From positions 1,736,001-1,800,000 of the forward strand of contig NZ_CP043473.1 in assembly GCF_008275125.1 (NCBI RefSeq): a stretch of DNA of 64,000 bases, in the 5' to 3' direction. This document shows, piece after piece, positions 7,764 to 15,754 of this stretch. A model generated the notes under the pieces. That model saw only the letters and a list, made by a program, of their open reading frames with translations. It was not told the DNA's origin and made no database searches. The position numbers were made by a program, and so were the translations under genes. The stretch comes from Chromobacterium paludis (GTDB taxonomy: Bacteria > Pseudomonadota > Gammaproteobacteria > Burkholderiales > Chromobacteriaceae). Within the stretch, counting starts at the first letter, position 1. Every line of letters starts with the position of its first letter.

Positions 7764-10700
7764 ATGAGCGACAAGCGCGTACAGATCACCGTCCAAGCCA
7801 AGGGCGAAGGCGGCGACGAACTGAAGGCCCTGGCGCGCGAGCTGGACGCCATTGCCCAAAGCGGCAGCCAGGCCGCGCCGGAGGCGGCGGCGCTGGCGGA
7901 GCAACTGCGCGGACTGGCGCGGCAAGACGCCGCCATCCAGCAGTTCGCCAACCTGAAACGGCAGGCCGGCGAGATGGGCGGCGCCCTGGACACGGCGCGG
8001 GAGCGCGCCACCAGCCTGGGCCGCGCGCTGGCCGAGTCGGAAAAACCCACCGCCGCGCAGCGCCGCGAGTTCGACGCCGCGCGCAAAGCCGCCGCCGCGC
8101 TGGAAGCGCGCTACCAGACCACCCAGCGCCAGCTGAACGCCCTGCGTGCTGAACTGGCTGATGGCGGCATCAGCACGCAATCCCTCGCAGCCGCGCAGCG
8201 CAAGCTGTCCAAGGAACTGGCCGATACCGCCCAAGCCGCGCGCGCCTTTCCTGCCGAGCTGGCCGCGCGTCAGGCGGCTGCCACAGAAGCCGCAGCCCGC
8301 CAGGCCGAGCAAGAAAAAGCGCTGGCGCGCGCGACGGCTGCCGCCGCCCAGGAACTGGCCGAGAAGGATCGCCAGGCTCAGCAGGCTGCCGAGGCTCTGG
8401 CAGCCAGCCAGCGCGAAGCCGCCGCCGCGCAGGCGCAGCAGCGCCGCGAAGCGCTGGAGGCTGGCCAGCAAATCGGCCGGCTGCGCAATGAATACGAGAA
8501 GGCCCGCGCGGAGACCCAGCGCCTCGGCGCTGAACTGGCCAGAACCAATGCCCCGACCGCGGCGCAGCGGCGGGAATTCGAAAGCGCGGCGCGCAGCGCC
8601 ATGCAGCTGGAACAACGGCTGCGCGCCCAGCAGCCGGCGCTGGCCGGCTTGCGCAACCAGCTGGCCGGCACCGGCGCCGCCGAGCAGCAGCTGATGCAGA
8701 TCCAGCTGCAAGTGGTGCGCTCGCTGGACCAATCGAGCACGGCCGCCATCGGCTGGCGCAACACGCTGGACCAAGTCGGCGCCGCCAGCCGGCACGCGGC
8801 CTCCGCCGCGCGCGAGCAGGCCGCCGCCCACGAACAGGCGGGCCATAAGCTGAACGCCACCGCGCTGGCTGTACGCGGTGGGCTGGCCGCTCTATCGGCC
8901 GCCGCCGCCGCGCTGACGGTGGATGCCGGCTTTCACGCCATGCTGTCGATGGACAGCCTGCGCCTGACGCTGGAAACGGTGGCCGGCAGTAGCCAGAAAG
9001 CCGCGTCCGAGCTGAAATACGTGCGCGAGGTGTGCGAGCGGCTGGGCCTGGATGTCGATAGCGCCGGCAAGGCTTGGGCGCGCTTCATGTCCGCGACCAA
9101 GGGCAGCGCGCTGGAAGGACAGAAAGCGCGCGACGTGTTCGAGGCGATCTCATCCTCGATGGCGCGCATGGGCAAAAGCTCGGAGGACGTGCAGGAAGCG
9201 CTGGTCGCGCTGGAGCAAATGGTGTCAAAGGGCACCATACAAAGCGAGGAGCTGAAGGAGCAGTTGGGTTCGCGCCTGCCCGGCGCCTTTCAGCTCACCG
9301 CACGCGCCATCGGCGTCACCGACTCCGAGCTGACCAAACTGCTGGAAACGGGATCGCTGACCGCCGAACAAGTGCTGCCGCGCCTCGCCGTCGAGCTGAA
9401 CAAGACCTTCGGCGACTCGACGCAGCGCGTCGAATCGCTGGGCAGCGCCTGGCAACGGCTGAAGAACAGCCTGTTCTCATCTGCCGGCGAGACCGGCAAT
9501 GGCCTGCTGGGCGGCGTACTGGCTGCCGGCATGGACAAGCTGTCCGGCGCCATTGAGCAGTTCAACGGCAAGATCACAGAGGCGCGCCGGCGCTGGTCGG
9601 ACTTCCGCGATGCGCTCCAGTCCGGCGATGCCCAGGGCCAAGTCAGCGCGTTCAGTCAGCTCAGCCAGGCGGCAGCCAGCCTGCTCCGGGAGCTATCCCC
9701 CGTGAAACCGGCGCTGGACCTGATATTCCAGTCCGCCGAACAAAAAACCGAAGCCGCGGCGCGCGCCTCGCATGATGCCGCCGTCGAAGCCGCCAATCTG
9801 GCGCGGGCCAAGATTCAGGAGGCAGAAGCCGCCCGCCAGGCAGCCCAAGCCGCCGGCGACGAGGCCGGCGCCAAAGCGGCGGCCAACCGCGCAGCCGGCG
9901 CCGCGCAGGAGCTGGAGCGCGCCAGCGCCGCGGAAAAAGCCCGCGCGCTGGATCTGGCCCGCGCGGAGCTGGCCAGCATCGAGAAGCTGAACGCCAGCCG
10001 GCGCGTGTTGTCCGCGCAGGACTACCAGCAGCTGACCGCCGCGCGCAGCAAACTGGCGGCACTGGAAGCAGAGGCGCATGGCCAGACCCAGGCGCAGGCG
10101 GCCAACGCGCTGACCGGACAATCGTTGCAGCGGCTGCAGCTGGACTACCAGAACGCCAAGAAGGCCGCCGACGAGGCCTCCAGCACCGCCATCCGCAGCG
10201 CCAAGGCGCGGCTGGACGAGGCTAAGGCCACGCTGGAGGTGGCGCAGGCCAATGAGGACAGCAAGGGCGCCCGCGCGGCGACCGTCGCTGTGGCGCAGGC
10301 GGAGCTGGCGCTGCAACAGGCGCAGCTGCAGGCCAAGTCGTCGGAACTGGAAATGGCGCAGCGCGAGCTGGCCTTGATCGAACAGCAAAACGCCGCCAAG
10401 ACCAAGCTATCCGACGCGGACCGGCAACGCGAAGTGGCCGCCCGGCAAGGCATCACCGCGCTGGAAGACGAGGTCCAGGCGCTGAAGAACGCTACCCGCG
10501 CCGCCGACGCGCATGCCGCGGCGGTCAAGAAGAACGCTGACGACACGCTGGCCGCCTACCGCACGCTGGGCATCACCTCGCAGGCTGAGCTGAAGAAAGC
10601 GGCCAACGAGGCGGAAAAGGCCTTTCACCAAGTCGAGCAAGCCGCCGGCAAGGGGCTGGCCACGCAGAAAGATGTGAAGGCCGCCTTCCTGGCTTACAGC

Positions 10701-11714
10701 GAGAAGGCCCTGGCGTCTGGTGACTTCATCACGCGCGCCATGCTCAAGTCGCGCGCCGAGGTGTTGGGCGTGGGGACGGAGTTCGCCAAGCTAGCCGAGC
10801 AAGCCGAGCATGCCGGCAACGTCGGCGCGGCCTCCATGGACAAGATGGCCAGCGCCGCGCGCAGCGCCGGCAAGGAAGCCAAAGCCGCCGGCGACGATAT
10901 GGCGGACGGTGCCAACAAAGCGAAAGAGAAGACCGTCAGCTACGTCTCGATGATATCGGTCGAGCTGCAACGGCTGGCGCAGGAAACCAGCGCAGCCACG
11001 GCGCAGATGGCCAACGCCAACTACCTGCAGGCCATGAAGGGCGTGCGCTCGATAGACCAGTGGTGGCGGGCGATTGACCAATCGCTGCGTGGCGCCAAAG
11101 CAGCATTCAGCGAGCAGCAACAGGCGCTGGAGGCCAATATCGCCGGCTACCAGCAGATGACGGTGACCGCGCAGACGGCGGAGATCAACACGGGCCATCT
11201 GCGGCGCCAATTCAATCTACTGAATGATGCCGACCTGGGCCGGCTGCAGAGCGAGGTGGAGCGCGTCAACGGCGCCATCCGCACCATGAAGGAAGAAGCG
11301 GCGCAAGCCCAGCAGCAGCTGGAGCAGATGGCCGCCGCCGCGCAGGACGAGCTTGACCGCTCGGCCGGCAACACTGCCGCCATCGAGCAGCGCAAGCTGC
11401 AGCAGGATCTGGCCCGAGTGGATGAGCTGGCGCAGAAGTCAGGCAACAACGCCGCGGCCCTGGCCGCGAGAGCCGCTGTCGAGCAGGCGGCCCGCCAGCG
11501 CATCCGCGAGGCCCAGCAGCGAGACGAGCAAGCCAGGCAAACGGCTGGAAGAAACGACGCCACGCCCTCACCCGCGACAGCTGGCCCTTCGCGGACGGTT
11601 CGCGTCGAACTGGCCCTGCCCGGCGGCCCATCGCAAAGCGTGGAAGTGGCCAGCGATGGCGACGCCGAGCAGCTGGTCCGCGCGCTGGAATCGTTGAAAC
11701 GGAGAGGCGCATGA
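7764..11714 (+). CDS. Tail tape measure protein
   Basis: The gene gives 1,316 residues from ATG 7764 (MSDKRVQITVQ). ATG 7755 is in frame, but GGAG would lie only one base from it. Residues 1-360 are Ala/Gln/Glu/Arg-rich coiled coil. A hydrophobic stretch (ALAVRGGLAALSAAAAALTV) follows, and residues about 393-550 match the tape-measure N-terminal domain with 'MLSMDSLRLTLETVAGSSQKA' and 'GTIQSEELKEQLGSRLPGAF'. The rest is mostly coiled coil to the C-terminus. It sets tail length and is ejected with the DNA. The length predicts a tail near 200 nm by the usual 0.15 nm per residue rule. Confidence 0.95.
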   Translation: MSDKRVQITVQAKGEGGDELKALARELDAIAQSGSQAAPEAAALAEQLRGLARQDAAIQQFANLKRQAGEMGGALDTARERATSLGRALAESEKPTAAQRREFDAARKAAAALEARYQTTQRQLNALRAELADGGISTQSLAAAQRKLSKELADTAQAARAFPAELAARQAAATEAAARQAEQEKALARATAAAAQELAEKDRQAQQAAEALAASQREAAAAQAQQRREALEAGQQIGRLRNEYEKARAETQRLGAELARTNAPTAAQRREFESAARSAMQLEQRLRAQQPALAGLRNQLAGTGAAEQQLMQIQLQVVRSLDQSSTAAIGWRNTLDQVGAASRHAASAAREQAAAHEQAGHKLNATALAVRGGLAALSAAAAALTVDAGFHAMLSMDSLRLTLETVAGSSQKAASELKYVREVCERLGLDVDSAGKAWARFMSATKGSALEGQKARDVFEAISSSMARMGKSSEDVQEALVALEQMVSKGTIQSEELKEQLGSRLPGAFQLTARAIGVTDSELTKLLETGSLTAEQVLPRLAVELNKTFGDSTQRVESLGSAWQRLKNSLFSSAGETGNGLLGGVLAAGMDKLSGAIEQFNGKITEARRRWSDFRDALQSGDAQGQVSAFSQLSQAAASLLRELSPVKPALDLIFQSAEQKTEAAARASHDAAVEAANLARAKIQEAEAARQAAQAAGDEAGAKAAANRAAGAAQELERASAAEKARALDLARAELASIEKLNASRRVLSAQDYQQLTAARSKLAALEAEAHGQTQAQAANALTGQSLQRLQLDYQNAKKAADEASSTAIRSAKARLDEAKATLEVAQANEDSKGARAATVAVAQAELALQQAQLQAKSSELEMAQRELALIEQQNAAKTKLSDADRQREVAARQGITALEDEVQALKNATRAADAHAAAVKKNADDTLAAYRTLGITSQAELKKAANEAEKAFHQVEQAAGKGLATQKDVKAAFLAYSEKALASGDFITRAMLKSRAEVLGVGTEFAKLAEQAEHAGNVGAASMDKMASAARSAGKEAKAAGDDMADGANKAKEKTVSYVSMISVELQRLAQETSAATAQMANANYLQAMKGVRSIDQWWRAIDQSLRGAKAAFSEQQQALEANIAGYQQMTVTAQTAEINTGHLRRQFNLLNDADLGRLQSEVERVNGAIRTMKEEAAQAQQQLEQMAAAAQDELDRSAGNTAAIEQRKLQQDLARVDELAQKSGNNAAALAARAAVEQAARQRIREAQQRDEQARQTAGRNDATPSPATAGPSRTVRVELALPGGPSQSVEVASDGDAEQLVRALESLKRRGA

Positions 11715-12100
11715 TACTAAGCGATGGAACCACGGCGGTGACGCTGAGCGACGACATGACCGAGCTGCAGCCCTACTGGCAGCCGGTCGATCAGGCCATC
11801 AGCTACACCCTGACCGGCGCGCTGCTGGTGGACGAGAGCATCAAGCAGGCGGGCCGGCCCATGACCTTCCAGAGTCAGCCCGATACCGGCTGGGTGCCCC
11901 GCGCGGCGGTGGACCAGCTCCAGGCGTGGGCCTCGCAACCGGGTATCCGGCTCAAGCTGACCAGGCATGGCCAAGACTACCCGGTGACCTTCAACCGCCA
12001 GGATGGTCAGGCGGTGGAGGCGCGGCCGGTGCTGGAGCTAGCGGTATCGCCCCGGCAAAATGACTGGATGCTGCTGACAATCAGGCTACTGGGGATATAA
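11711..12100 (+). CDS. Phage tail protein after tape measure, 129 aa
   Basis: ATG 11711 overlaps the tape measure stop (ATGA). The product is beta-rich with 'ISYTLTGALLVDESIKQAGRPMTF' and 'VLELAVSPRQNDWMLLTIRLLGI'. This position is normally taken by a minor/distal tail protein, and the size suits a small adaptor. No family motif is certain. It is the last late gene before the moron and immunity island. Confidence 0.65.
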   Translation: MILSDGTTAVTLSDDMTELQPYWQPVDQAISYTLTGALLVDESIKQAGRPMTFQSQPDTGWVPRAAVDQLQAWASQPGIRLKLTRHGQDYPVTFNRQDGQAVEARPVLELAVSPRQNDWMLLTIRLLGI

Positions 12101-12130
12101 TCCATACGACATAACTATTCACCCATTACT

Positions 12131-12721
12131 ATGAGAACATCCTCGTTCTATGTGCTGATCGGTATCGGCATTGCACTTGCCGCCTTTGGCATGCTGATGA
12201 AACAGCACCGATCCGATCCCGTGCAGACCTCGCCGAGGGCAACTGCCTCCGCTCCTGTTGCAGTTGCAGGTGCCGCTGCATCGGCGCCACTCTCCACCGA
12301 TGAAATTTTCGCCAAAGGGCGGGAAGCCTTCAGGAAGCAGGTCGAGGCGGACCGCGCCAAGCGAGATGCGCTGATCGCAAAAACCGAGGGAGAGGCTCAG
12401 CAACTGTTGCAGTTGGAGGCTAGCTTTACCGAGGAGGAGCGTATCGCTTCGAACACGCCAAGAATTTCATTGGCGACGCCGGTTACTCGAATGAAGGACG
12501 CCAAGGATAAGCTGCAAAAACTGACGTTCTCCACCTGCATCAACGATGCAAAACTCAAGGTCCTGCTCTCGATGGAGGACCGCATATCGTCTTACCTGGC
12601 CTTCATGAGCCAGCGCGAGGGCGTGATGTACATCATGCAGGACAACGCAACCAAATGGACTACGAAGGCGGTCAAGGAAATCGCCAATTGCCGTGAGTTC
12701 CCGCGAGAGGCTGGAGCTTAG
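12131..12721 (+). CDS. Membrane-anchored hypothetical protein, possible moron
   Basis: The 196-residue product starts with a single N-terminal membrane helix ('SFYVLIGIGIALAAFGMLM'), then an Ala/Pro/Ser linker and a helical, charged domain (residues 55-90 and 110-190) holding two Cys (in 'STCINDAK' and 'NCREFP') that could pair. The predicted topology puts the domain in the periplasm. It is less GC-rich than the tail genes and is followed by its own terminator, as expected for a moron gene inserted in a late operon. I do not recognise the family. Confidence 0.7.
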   Translation: MRTSSFYVLIGIGIALAAFGMLMKQHRSDPVQTSPRATASAPVAVAGAAASAPLSTDEIFAKGREAFRKQVEADRAKRDALIAKTEGEAQQLLQLEASFTEEERIASNTPRISLATPVTRMKDAKDKLQKLTFSTCINDAKLKVLLSMEDRISSYLAFMSQREGVMYIMQDNATKWTTKAVKEIANCREFPREAGA

Positions 12722-12748
12722 AAAAAAAGAGCATGAGGTCAAGATACA

Positions 12749-12774
12749 CCAAGCCCCGTAACTACGGGGCTTGG
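12749..12774. terminator. Bidirectional terminator between convergent genes
   Basis: CCAAGCCCCGTA and TACGGGGCTTGG form a 12-bp perfect stem with a very short centre, between the moron-like gene (+) and the 251-residue regulator gene (-). On the plus strand it is followed by TCATTTC; on the minus strand a T-rich stretch (complement of 12,721-12,729) lies 20 bases on. Confidence 0.65.
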
Positions 12775-12795
12775 TCATTTCAAACCTCTGATTCT

Positions 12796-13551
12796 TTAGT
12801 TATCAGACTCTGGCGGGGCTGTCCTGGCGAGGAGAAGAGCCTTTAGTTCAGCAATTTCGCCACTGATCTTTTGATAGTCAGACCTCTCCCAATCATTTTG
12901 AAGGCCATGTGCCCGCAAGCGGTGTGGTACCTCACAACCCCATACAAAATGGAGCGATTCCAAAAACGACTTGGTGATATTGGTAAGGTCTGTGATCTTG
13001 CCTCGCGTTTCATAGCATTTACCGGAATTATAATGATCAACAAACATGGTAAATGCCATGGACTCTGGGACTGGGTGGTCTTGCCACCACTTTCTGAACC
13101 CAAAGTAAAGCTCACCTTTCCGGCGCTCGTCAGCAAGGCGTTGCTTCGTGTCCCAGACAACCGATTCAGTGGTGTTGGCATAGTCACCCCAGGCCGAGTA
13201 TAGATCCGACAGATATTGAGGCGTGATCGAAACATCAAGACTGTCCATGCCGTACTTATTAAGTAATTCAGGTGCCTTTGATTCCAAGAGCTGGCAAAAC
13301 AAGACGAAATCTTCTTCATGACATCTCGGCACACCACCGCTTGGCGCTTTTGGGCACCAGTCTTCGAAGATCAACAAGATTTCGACTTTTTTATGCTCTG
13401 AAATTTCCGATGGAGTCAGTTCTAAGCTGCCCTGCAGTCGATGGACGATCTCTGCGTTTAGCGAGCGGCCATTAGCAACTGCGACTTGCTGAAGCATGTC
13501 CTTCAGCTCAGCCGGCATTCTCATGTTTACTTGGGGGTCTGTGCGTGCCAT
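12796..13551 (-). CDS. Arc/Mnt-like ribbon-helix-helix regulator with long C-terminal domain
   Basis: Residues about 5-45 ('DPQVNMRMPAELKDMLQQVA', then NGRSLNAEIVHRL) are a clear Arc-type ribbon-helix-helix: beta strand VNMRMP, helix A, then the S-L-N-A-E-I helix B. Family length is usually 50-110 residues, but this protein is 251. The extra 200 residues are mixed, with Trp-rich parts (FRKWWQDHP, FVWGCEVP), and resemble nothing I know. It is divergent from a second Arc-like gene across a compact operator region. By analogy with Mnt of P22 it may repress the opposite antirepressor transcript. The domain call is firm; the role is inferred. Confidence 0.8.
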   Translation of the reverse strand: MARTDPQVNMRMPAELKDMLQQVAVANGRSLNAEIVHRLQGSLELTPSEISEHKKVEILLIFEDWCPKAPSGGVPRCHEEDFVLFCQLLESKAPELLNKYGMDSLDVSITPQYLSDLYSAWGDYANTTESVVWDTKQRLADERRKGELYFGFRKWWQDHPVPESMAFTMFVDHYNSGKCYETRGKITDLTNITKSFLESLHFVWGCEVPHRLRAHGLQNDWERSDYQKISGEIAELKALLLARTAPPESDN

Positions 13552-13558
13552 GAGGTGA

Positions 13559-13618
13559 ATAGTAGTGCAGCACGGTGCTTGACTTCAATAAAGCACGGTA
13601 CTACCATAGCACCGTGCT
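13559..13618. promoter_or_regulatory. Divergent promoters with three palindromic operators
   Basis: Three 11-bp palindromes AGCAC-N-GTGCT lie at 13,569-13,579, 13,592-13,602 (one mismatch) and 13,608-13,618. A plus-strand promoter reads TTGACT (13,579) - 17 bases - TACCAT (13,602). A minus-strand promoter reads TTGAAG (13,588 leftward) - 18 bases - TACTAT (13,564-13,559). Their -35 boxes overlap by two bases. One operator lies in each spacer and the third lies at the plus-strand start point. This fits mutual control by the two ribbon-helix-helix proteins that flank it. Confidence 0.75.
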
Positions 13619-13640
13619 TCAATAACCATGAAAGGAACCT

Positions 13641-13805
13641 ATGAGCAACCTGCCCCCGCCGACAAGCATGAGGCTGCCAGATGATCTCAAGATCTGGCTT
13701 CAACATAAGGCTGTTGACAACAGGCGAACACTGTCTGGCGAAGTGATTGCAAGGCTTGAAGAAAGCCGAAAACGCGAGGAGGAGCAACTTGACAAGGCAG
13801 CCTGA
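13641..13805 (+). CDS. Arc-like ribbon-helix-helix repressor, 54 aa
   Basis: The ORF starts at ATG 13641 after AAAGGA. The product 'TSMRLPDDLKIWLQHKAVDN' then RRTLSGEVIARLEES is a complete minimal Arc fold: strand SMRLP, helix A DLKIWLQHKAV, helix B LSGEVIARLEES. At 54 residues it equals phage Arc in size. It is the first gene of a rightward transcript that ends with the antirepressor, exactly the place of arc in P22 immI. It probably represses its own promoter through the palindromes at 13,569-13,618. Confidence 0.85.
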   Translation: MSNLPPPTSMRLPDDLKIWLQHKAVDNRRTLSGEVIARLEESRKREEEQLDKAA

Positions 13806-13902
13806 AACAACCACCTCGGAAATGAGTGAAGCCCCAGCTGCGCTAACAGCTGAGGCCTCGGTATCGAAAATCCTGAACTCTCTAATTCAAGGAAATTTCG
13901 CT

Positions 13903-14148
13903 ATGCAATATAGTGAGAAAACCCCTATTCGTCAAGGCTTCAGCCTCCTCGACAGCGTCGAGACACTTGACATCATCACCTCCCAGCTGGAAGACCTGCG
14001 CACACTGGCCAGCGCCATCGCTCGGCTTTCTGCCGACGACAACGATATCCGTGGTTTGGCCATCCATGCCAAGGTGCTGGCATCTGGTTTGCACAATGAT
14101 GCCGATGTGCTACGCGAACAGATCCAAAACCACTTGCTGGCCGCTTGA
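13903..14148 (+). CDS. Small phage protein, 81 aa
   Basis: Three in-frame starts exist. ATG 13903 is preferred because AAGGA lies nine bases before it; ATG 13822 would give 108 residues. The product is helical and acidic ('LLDSVETLDIITSQLEDLRTL', 'LSADDNDIRGLAIHAKVL'), resembling short phage-encoded helical proteins of unknown role. It lies between the Arc-like and antirepressor genes in one transcript. Confidence 0.65.
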   Translation: MQYSEKTPIRQGFSLLDSVETLDIITSQLEDLRTLASAIARLSADDNDIRGLAIHAKVLASGLHNDADVLREQIQNHLLAA

Positions 14149-14158
14149 GGAGACGAGC

Positions 14159-14407
14159 ATGAAACAAATGACCATGAATACCTGCAAGGCCGCAGATCGG
14201 CCAGGCGAAGGGGCCGTCTCCAAACTTGAGGGTGCCCAGCGTGCTGCGCAAAAAGCTCAAGCCCGCCCACAAGGCGCGGTCTTGCTCGAACTGCTGCCAG
14301 ACAACACCATGCGCGTCACCAAGCAAGGCAACACCGCCACCCTATTCGCCAACTTGGAGCGCGCGTTCCAGATTGGCCGCCAATCCATCCAGATGATCGG
14401 AGGCTGA
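14159..14407 (+). CDS. Small phage protein, 82 aa
   Basis: ATG 14159 follows GAGGAG (partly inside the previous stop region). The product is basic and Ala/Gln-rich at the N-terminus, ending 'ATLFANLERAFQIGRQSIQMIGG'. It starts 10 bases after the upstream gene and stops three bases before the antirepressor start, so it is part of the same operon. No family recognised. Confidence 0.65.
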   Translation: MKQMTMNTCKAADRPGEGAVSKLEGAQRAAQKAQARPQGAVLLELLPDNTMRVTKQGNTATLFANLERAFQIGRQSIQMIGG

Positions 14408-14410
14408 GCC

Positions 14411-15145
14411 ATGAACCTGATGCCACTAAACGGTCAGACCATTACCATGAGCAGTCGGGAGATATCTGAGCTGTGCGAAAAGCGCCACGATCACGTTATG
14501 CGTGACATCCGCCTGATGCTGATTGAGCTTTATGGCGCAGAGGGTGTCCCCAAATTTGGGGATACCTACCGTAATGAACAAAACGGGCAAGAATACCCCT
14601 GCTTTCGTCTCCCCAAAGACCTGACCTTAACCCTGGTCGCTGGCTACAACGTGAAGCTGCGCAAGCGCATCATTGATCGCTGGCTTGAGTTGGAGCAAGC
14701 AACGGTCGCCCCAGCCCTCCCGGACTTCCAAGACCCGGTCGCCGCTGCACGCGCCTGGGCGGATCAGTTGGAAGGCAGGCAGATTGCTGAGCAGAAAAAT
14801 CTGATGCTCGAAAACCAGATCGTTGAGCAGGCGCCGAAAGTCGCCGCCCAAGACATGCTGGCTATATCCAAGGGCGATCTTTGCATCCGAGACGCTGCCA
14901 AAGCCCTCAACATTCAGGAGAAGCACTTCAAGGCTTTACTGATCCAGCAGGAGTGGGTCTACCGCAGGATGAGCAACGGTCGGCTCGTCGGCAATGCGGT
15001 GCGCGAGCGCCAAGGGGTGCTGACCCACAAGCCAGTAACCATCCACCACAACAGCGGCGAGGCTGAGACGGTGCTACAGCCCCTGATCACGCCGAAGGGT
15101 TTGGCCAAGCTGGCGGAGATGATTGCCATGGGTGCATCTGCATAG
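14411..15145 (+). CDS. Phage antirepressor, Rha N-terminal plus KilAC (ANT) C-terminal domains
   Basis: Residues about 10-100 carry the Rha-type signature: 'MSSREISELCEKRHDHVMRD', a central 'EYPCFRLPKDLTLTLVAGY' and 'RKRIIDRWLELE'. Residues about 150-240 match the KilAC/ANT domain, with 'ISKGDLCIRDAAKALNI', 'LLIQQEWVYRR' and 'PLITPKGLAKLAEMI'. Such proteins inactivate or bypass the main prophage repressor. It closes a rightward operon driven by the operator-controlled promoter at 13,579. Placement inside tail genes parallels P22 ant. Function is inferred from domains and context. Confidence 0.87.
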   Translation: MNLMPLNGQTITMSSREISELCEKRHDHVMRDIRLMLIELYGAEGVPKFGDTYRNEQNGQEYPCFRLPKDLTLTLVAGYNVKLRKRIIDRWLELEQATVAPALPDFQDPVAAARAWADQLEGRQIAEQKNLMLENQIVEQAPKVAAQDMLAISKGDLCIRDAAKALNIQEKHFKALLIQQEWVYRRMSNGRLVGNAVRERQGVLTHKPVTIHHNSGEAETVLQPLITPKGLAKLAEMIAMGASA

Positions 15146-15176
15146 GTCGAAAATCTTCTCAAGAAACTCAAATTTG

Positions 15177-15195
15177 AGCCCCCTTAGCGGGGGCT
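15177..15195 (+). terminator. Terminator after antirepressor operon
   Basis: AGCCCCC-TTAGC-GGGGGCT, a 7-bp GC-rich stem 31 bases after the antirepressor stop. It is not followed by a long T-run. The AT-rich 170 bases after it (15,196-15,367) hold no gene and may contain the promoter for the next small gene. Confidence 0.55.
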
Positions 15196-15367
15196 GCAAT
15201 TCACAGGCGATATCAAAAGTGCAAATAATGCACACAATTACAATCATAAAACGATTTCATACTCCACTGAAATAAGTCATCTAGGCATATGGCTATTGAT
15301 AGTGATAAGTTAAAAATGCAACGACCCCAGTATCGTTGACATCATTTTTTTCATTTTTGGAGTTTAT

Positions 15368-15631
15368 ATGCCATCGGATCCAAGAAAGAAAGTCACTCAG
15401 CCTAAGGCTGCAACCGCCGCCTCCAAAACGTTAACGAGCAACTCCACCAGCCAAGCATCCAAGACTGCAGCGGCTAGTGCTCTTTCTCAAACCAAAGCAC
15501 CCAAGAAAGTTACATCTAAGCCTGCAGCAACCCAGGCTTCAAATGTACTTAAAAGTGGCAGCACCGGAAGCAATGCAAAATCCGCTGCAGGCTCTGCACT
15601 TGCTCAAAAACCACCCGCCAAGAAAAAATAG
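15368..15631 (+). CDS. Lys/Ala/Ser-rich small protein with internal duplication, 87 aa
   Basis: TTTTTGGAGTTTAT precedes ATG 15368. The whole protein is low-complexity, basic and likely disordered. It has two imperfect copies of about 32 residues: one containing 'ASKTAAASALSQTKAPKK', the other 'NAKSAAGSALAQKPPAKK', each preceded by an AS-(K/N)-x-L-x-S segment. Histone-H1-like composition suggests nucleic-acid binding, but that is only composition. Lower GC than the tail genes marks it as a late insertion, possibly part of the immunity island. No function is assigned. Confidence 0.7.
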   Translation: MPSDPRKKVTQPKAATAASKTLTSNSTSQASKTAAASALSQTKAPKKVTSKPAATQASNVLKSGSTGSNAKSAAGSALAQKPPAKKK

Positions 15632-15754
15632 GCATCCCGAAGGGACACACAACCCCGCCTAGATGGCGCTGTGCTCTCAATGCCGGACCTAAGTAAAAAT
15701 TCGTACTCACCCGCCACGCCCCACGCGTGGCGTTTTCTATTCTGGAGCCCTGAA

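Noticed and set aside
6306..8846. 846-codon minus-strand ORF across tail genes
   Set aside because: Shadow of several well-supported plus-strand phage genes. High GC keeps the opposite strand open; the product is low-complexity.
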